Source of the DNA: Bacillota bacterium
GTDB lineage: Bacteria > Bacillota > Dethiobacteria > DTU022 > UBA8154
DNA: 5,575 bases
Assembly: GCA_003456095.1 (NCBI GenBank)
Contig: DMPF01000072.1
Coordinates: 1 to 5,575 of the forward strand
Reading direction: 5' to 3'
Shown: piece by piece, positions 4,521 through 5,575 of the stretch
How the letters are laid out: the number at the start of each line of letters is the position of its first letter
Numbering within the stretch: position 1 is the stretch's first letter
Notes under the pieces: model-generated
What the model saw: the letters and a program-made list of their open reading frames with translations, nothing else
What the model was told of the DNA's origin: nothing
The model's database searches: none
Translations under genes and position numbers: made by a program

Positions 4521-5575
4521 ATGAGCGAAATTACCAGCCAATCGGCAGCCGGAATTACGGAAAATAATACACTGGTGATCGACGGCCGTACGGCGACAAT
4601 AGGGCAACAGCGCAATCTGCTTGAGCTGATTCGCAGTGTGGGAATAAATATGCCCACGTTTTGTTATCACAGTGATTTAAGTGTATACGGTGCATGCCGC
4701 CTTTGTGTTGTGGATATTCAGGGCAGGGGAGTCGTCGCCAGCTGTACAACAGCTCCGGAGCCGGGTATGGTTGTTCATACCAACACGGCTGAACTGCGGA
4801 AGGTCAGACGAATCACGGCAGAGCTACTTTTAGCCAGCCATGAGGTGAGCTGTCCTACCTGCCCGAAAGCTACTTCGTGTCAGCTGCTTGACCTGACAGC
4901 CCGCCTCGGCGTCGGTACTGTGCGTTACCGATCCAAAGGTCAAAAGCTCCCGGTTGATATCTCCAGCCCGGCAGTGGCAAGGGATCCCAACAAGTGCGTG
5001 CTCTGCGGTGACTGTGTAAGGATATGCCAGGAAGTGCAAGGCATCGGCGCGCTTGACTTTGCTTACCGCGGCAGCAAGGTTCAGGTTCTGCCGGCGTTCG
5101 GCCAGGGCCTCGGTGATGTGGAATGTGTCAACTGCGGACAGTGTGCCAATATCTGCCCGACCGGAGCGCTGACGGTAAAAAGCGATGTGGAGCGGGTTTG
5201 GCAAGCCTTGCACGATCCCTCGATAATTGTGGCAGTGCAGGTAGCTCCTGCTGTCCGTATCGGCATCGGGGAGGCATTCGGCCTTACGGCCGGAGAGACA
5301 TACATGGGGCAGATTGCCGCGGCGCTTCGTCACATGGGCGCGTCATACGTTTATGATACCGCCTTTGCCGCGGATCTCACCGTCCTTGAGGAAGGCACAG
5401 AATTCCTCAACCGCCTCCGGTCAGGTGAAAGACTTCCTCAGTTTACAAGCTGCTGCCCGGCGTGGGTTAAACTGGCCGAACAGCGCTATTCTGACATGCT
5501 CGAAAACTTAAGCTCCTGCAAGAGCCCGCAACAGATGCTTGGCAGCTTGGTTAAATGCGAGCTTGCCAAGGAACT
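4521..5575 (+). CDS. hydA: [FeFe]-hydrogenase catalytic subunit HydA (3' end outside window)
   Basis: The catalytic subunit reduces protons to H2, or oxidises H2, at the H-cluster. Only 351 complete codons are present. The rest of the catalytic domain, including the second and third H-cluster motifs, lies beyond the edge, as would any C-terminal extra domain. The N-terminal electron-transfer domains are complete. They are a plant-type [2Fe-2S] domain (C48, C59, C62, C75), a His-Cys [4Fe-4S] site (H107, C111, C114, C120), and a double [4Fe-4S] ferredoxin (C159/C162/C165/C169 and C202/C205/C208/C212). The first H-cluster motif TSCCPAW is at 309-315. By alignment from memory with Clostridium pasteurianum hydrogenase I, C311, E291, E294 and S331 match its proton-path residues C299, E279, E282 and S319, so it looks catalytically competent as far as seen. 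No signal peptide or Tat motif is visible, so it is cytoplasmic. Gene order with hydC and hydB points to the trimeric NAD(H)-linked enzyme rather than a stand-alone ferredoxin hydrogenase. Confidence 0.95.
   Translation, partial: MSEITSQSAAGITENNTLVIDGRTATIGQQRNLLELIRSVGINMPTFCYHSDLSVYGACRLCVVDIQGRGVVASCTTAPEPGMVVHTNTAELRKVRRITAELLLASHEVSCPTCPKATSCQLLDLTARLGVGTVRYRSKGQKLPVDISSPAVARDPNKCVLCGDCVRICQEVQGIGALDFAYRGSKVQVLPAFGQGLGDVECVNCGQCANICPTGALTVKSDVERVWQALHDPSIIVAVQVAPAVRIGIGEAFGLTAGETYMGQIAAALRHMGASYVYDTAFAADLTVLEEGTEFLNRLRSGERLPQFTSCCPAWVKLAEQRYSDMLENLSSCKSPQQMLGSLVKCELAKE

Noticed and set aside
4830..5333. 167-codon minus-strand open frame opposite hydA
   Set aside because: It is a shadow of the strongly supported hydA coding frame. 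Its translation is low in hydrophobic order, shows no family motif, and has no ribosome-binding site.
5511..5520. Extra cysteine C333 in the SSCKSP segment of HydA, where the clostridial enzyme has alanine
   Set aside because: From memory, cysteine at this position is a common variant in multi-cluster [FeFe] hydrogenases, so it is not remarkable.

Overview
The window looks like chromosomal DNA of an anaerobic, hydrogen-metabolising Firmicute, most likely of the Clostridia. The evidence is strong AGGAGG-type ribosome-binding sites, tightly packed same-strand genes, mid-range base composition, a Rex-type NADH sensor, and a NuoE/NuoF/[FeFe]-hydrogenase gene set of the kind found in syntrophs, acetogens and Peptococcaceae-like organisms. 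The genus cannot be fixed from the sequence.

All supported genes lie on the + strand. Bases 1-52 are a T-rich tract followed by 19 consecutive G, probably a contig-end or low-quality artefact. Next comes a polytopic membrane protein of unrecognised family (52-1314, N-terminus uncertain). A 63-base gap with no visible terminator leads to a divergent Rex redox sensor (1378-2073). Its end overlaps a NuoE/HydC-type [2Fe-2S] subunit (2015-2542), which overlaps by ATGA a NuoF/HydB-type flavoprotein (2539-4506). After 14 bases follows an [FeFe]-hydrogenase catalytic subunit (4521 to the edge), cut after 351 codons, just past the first H-cluster motif. No RNA genes, insertion sequences, CRISPR repeats or convincing terminators were seen, and no gene-free stretch exceeds 63 bases.

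The last three genes encode a trimeric NAD(H)-linked soluble [FeFe] hydrogenase (HydABC/Hnd type). HydB should bind FMN and NAD(H), HydC carries a [2Fe-2S] cluster, and HydA carries an electron-transfer chain plus the H-cluster. Such complexes either bifurcate electrons between NADH and ferredoxin or evolve H2 from NADH alone; the sequence does not decide which. Rex, which senses the NADH/NAD+ ratio, is the logical regulator, although no Rex operator is visible here.

The points most worth a second look are: (1) a roughly 104-residue internal duplication in the unrecognised membrane protein, with a recurring S-x-S-H-x-G-L motif and paired histidines; (2) an extra Cys-x4-Cys pair in a Gly-rich insertion inside the N-terminal [2Fe-2S] domain of HydB; (3) an anomalous 59-base rex/hydC overlap that a single-base indel in a GGGG run would remove; and (4) a 17-codon ORF with its own strong ribosome-binding site across the rex start.
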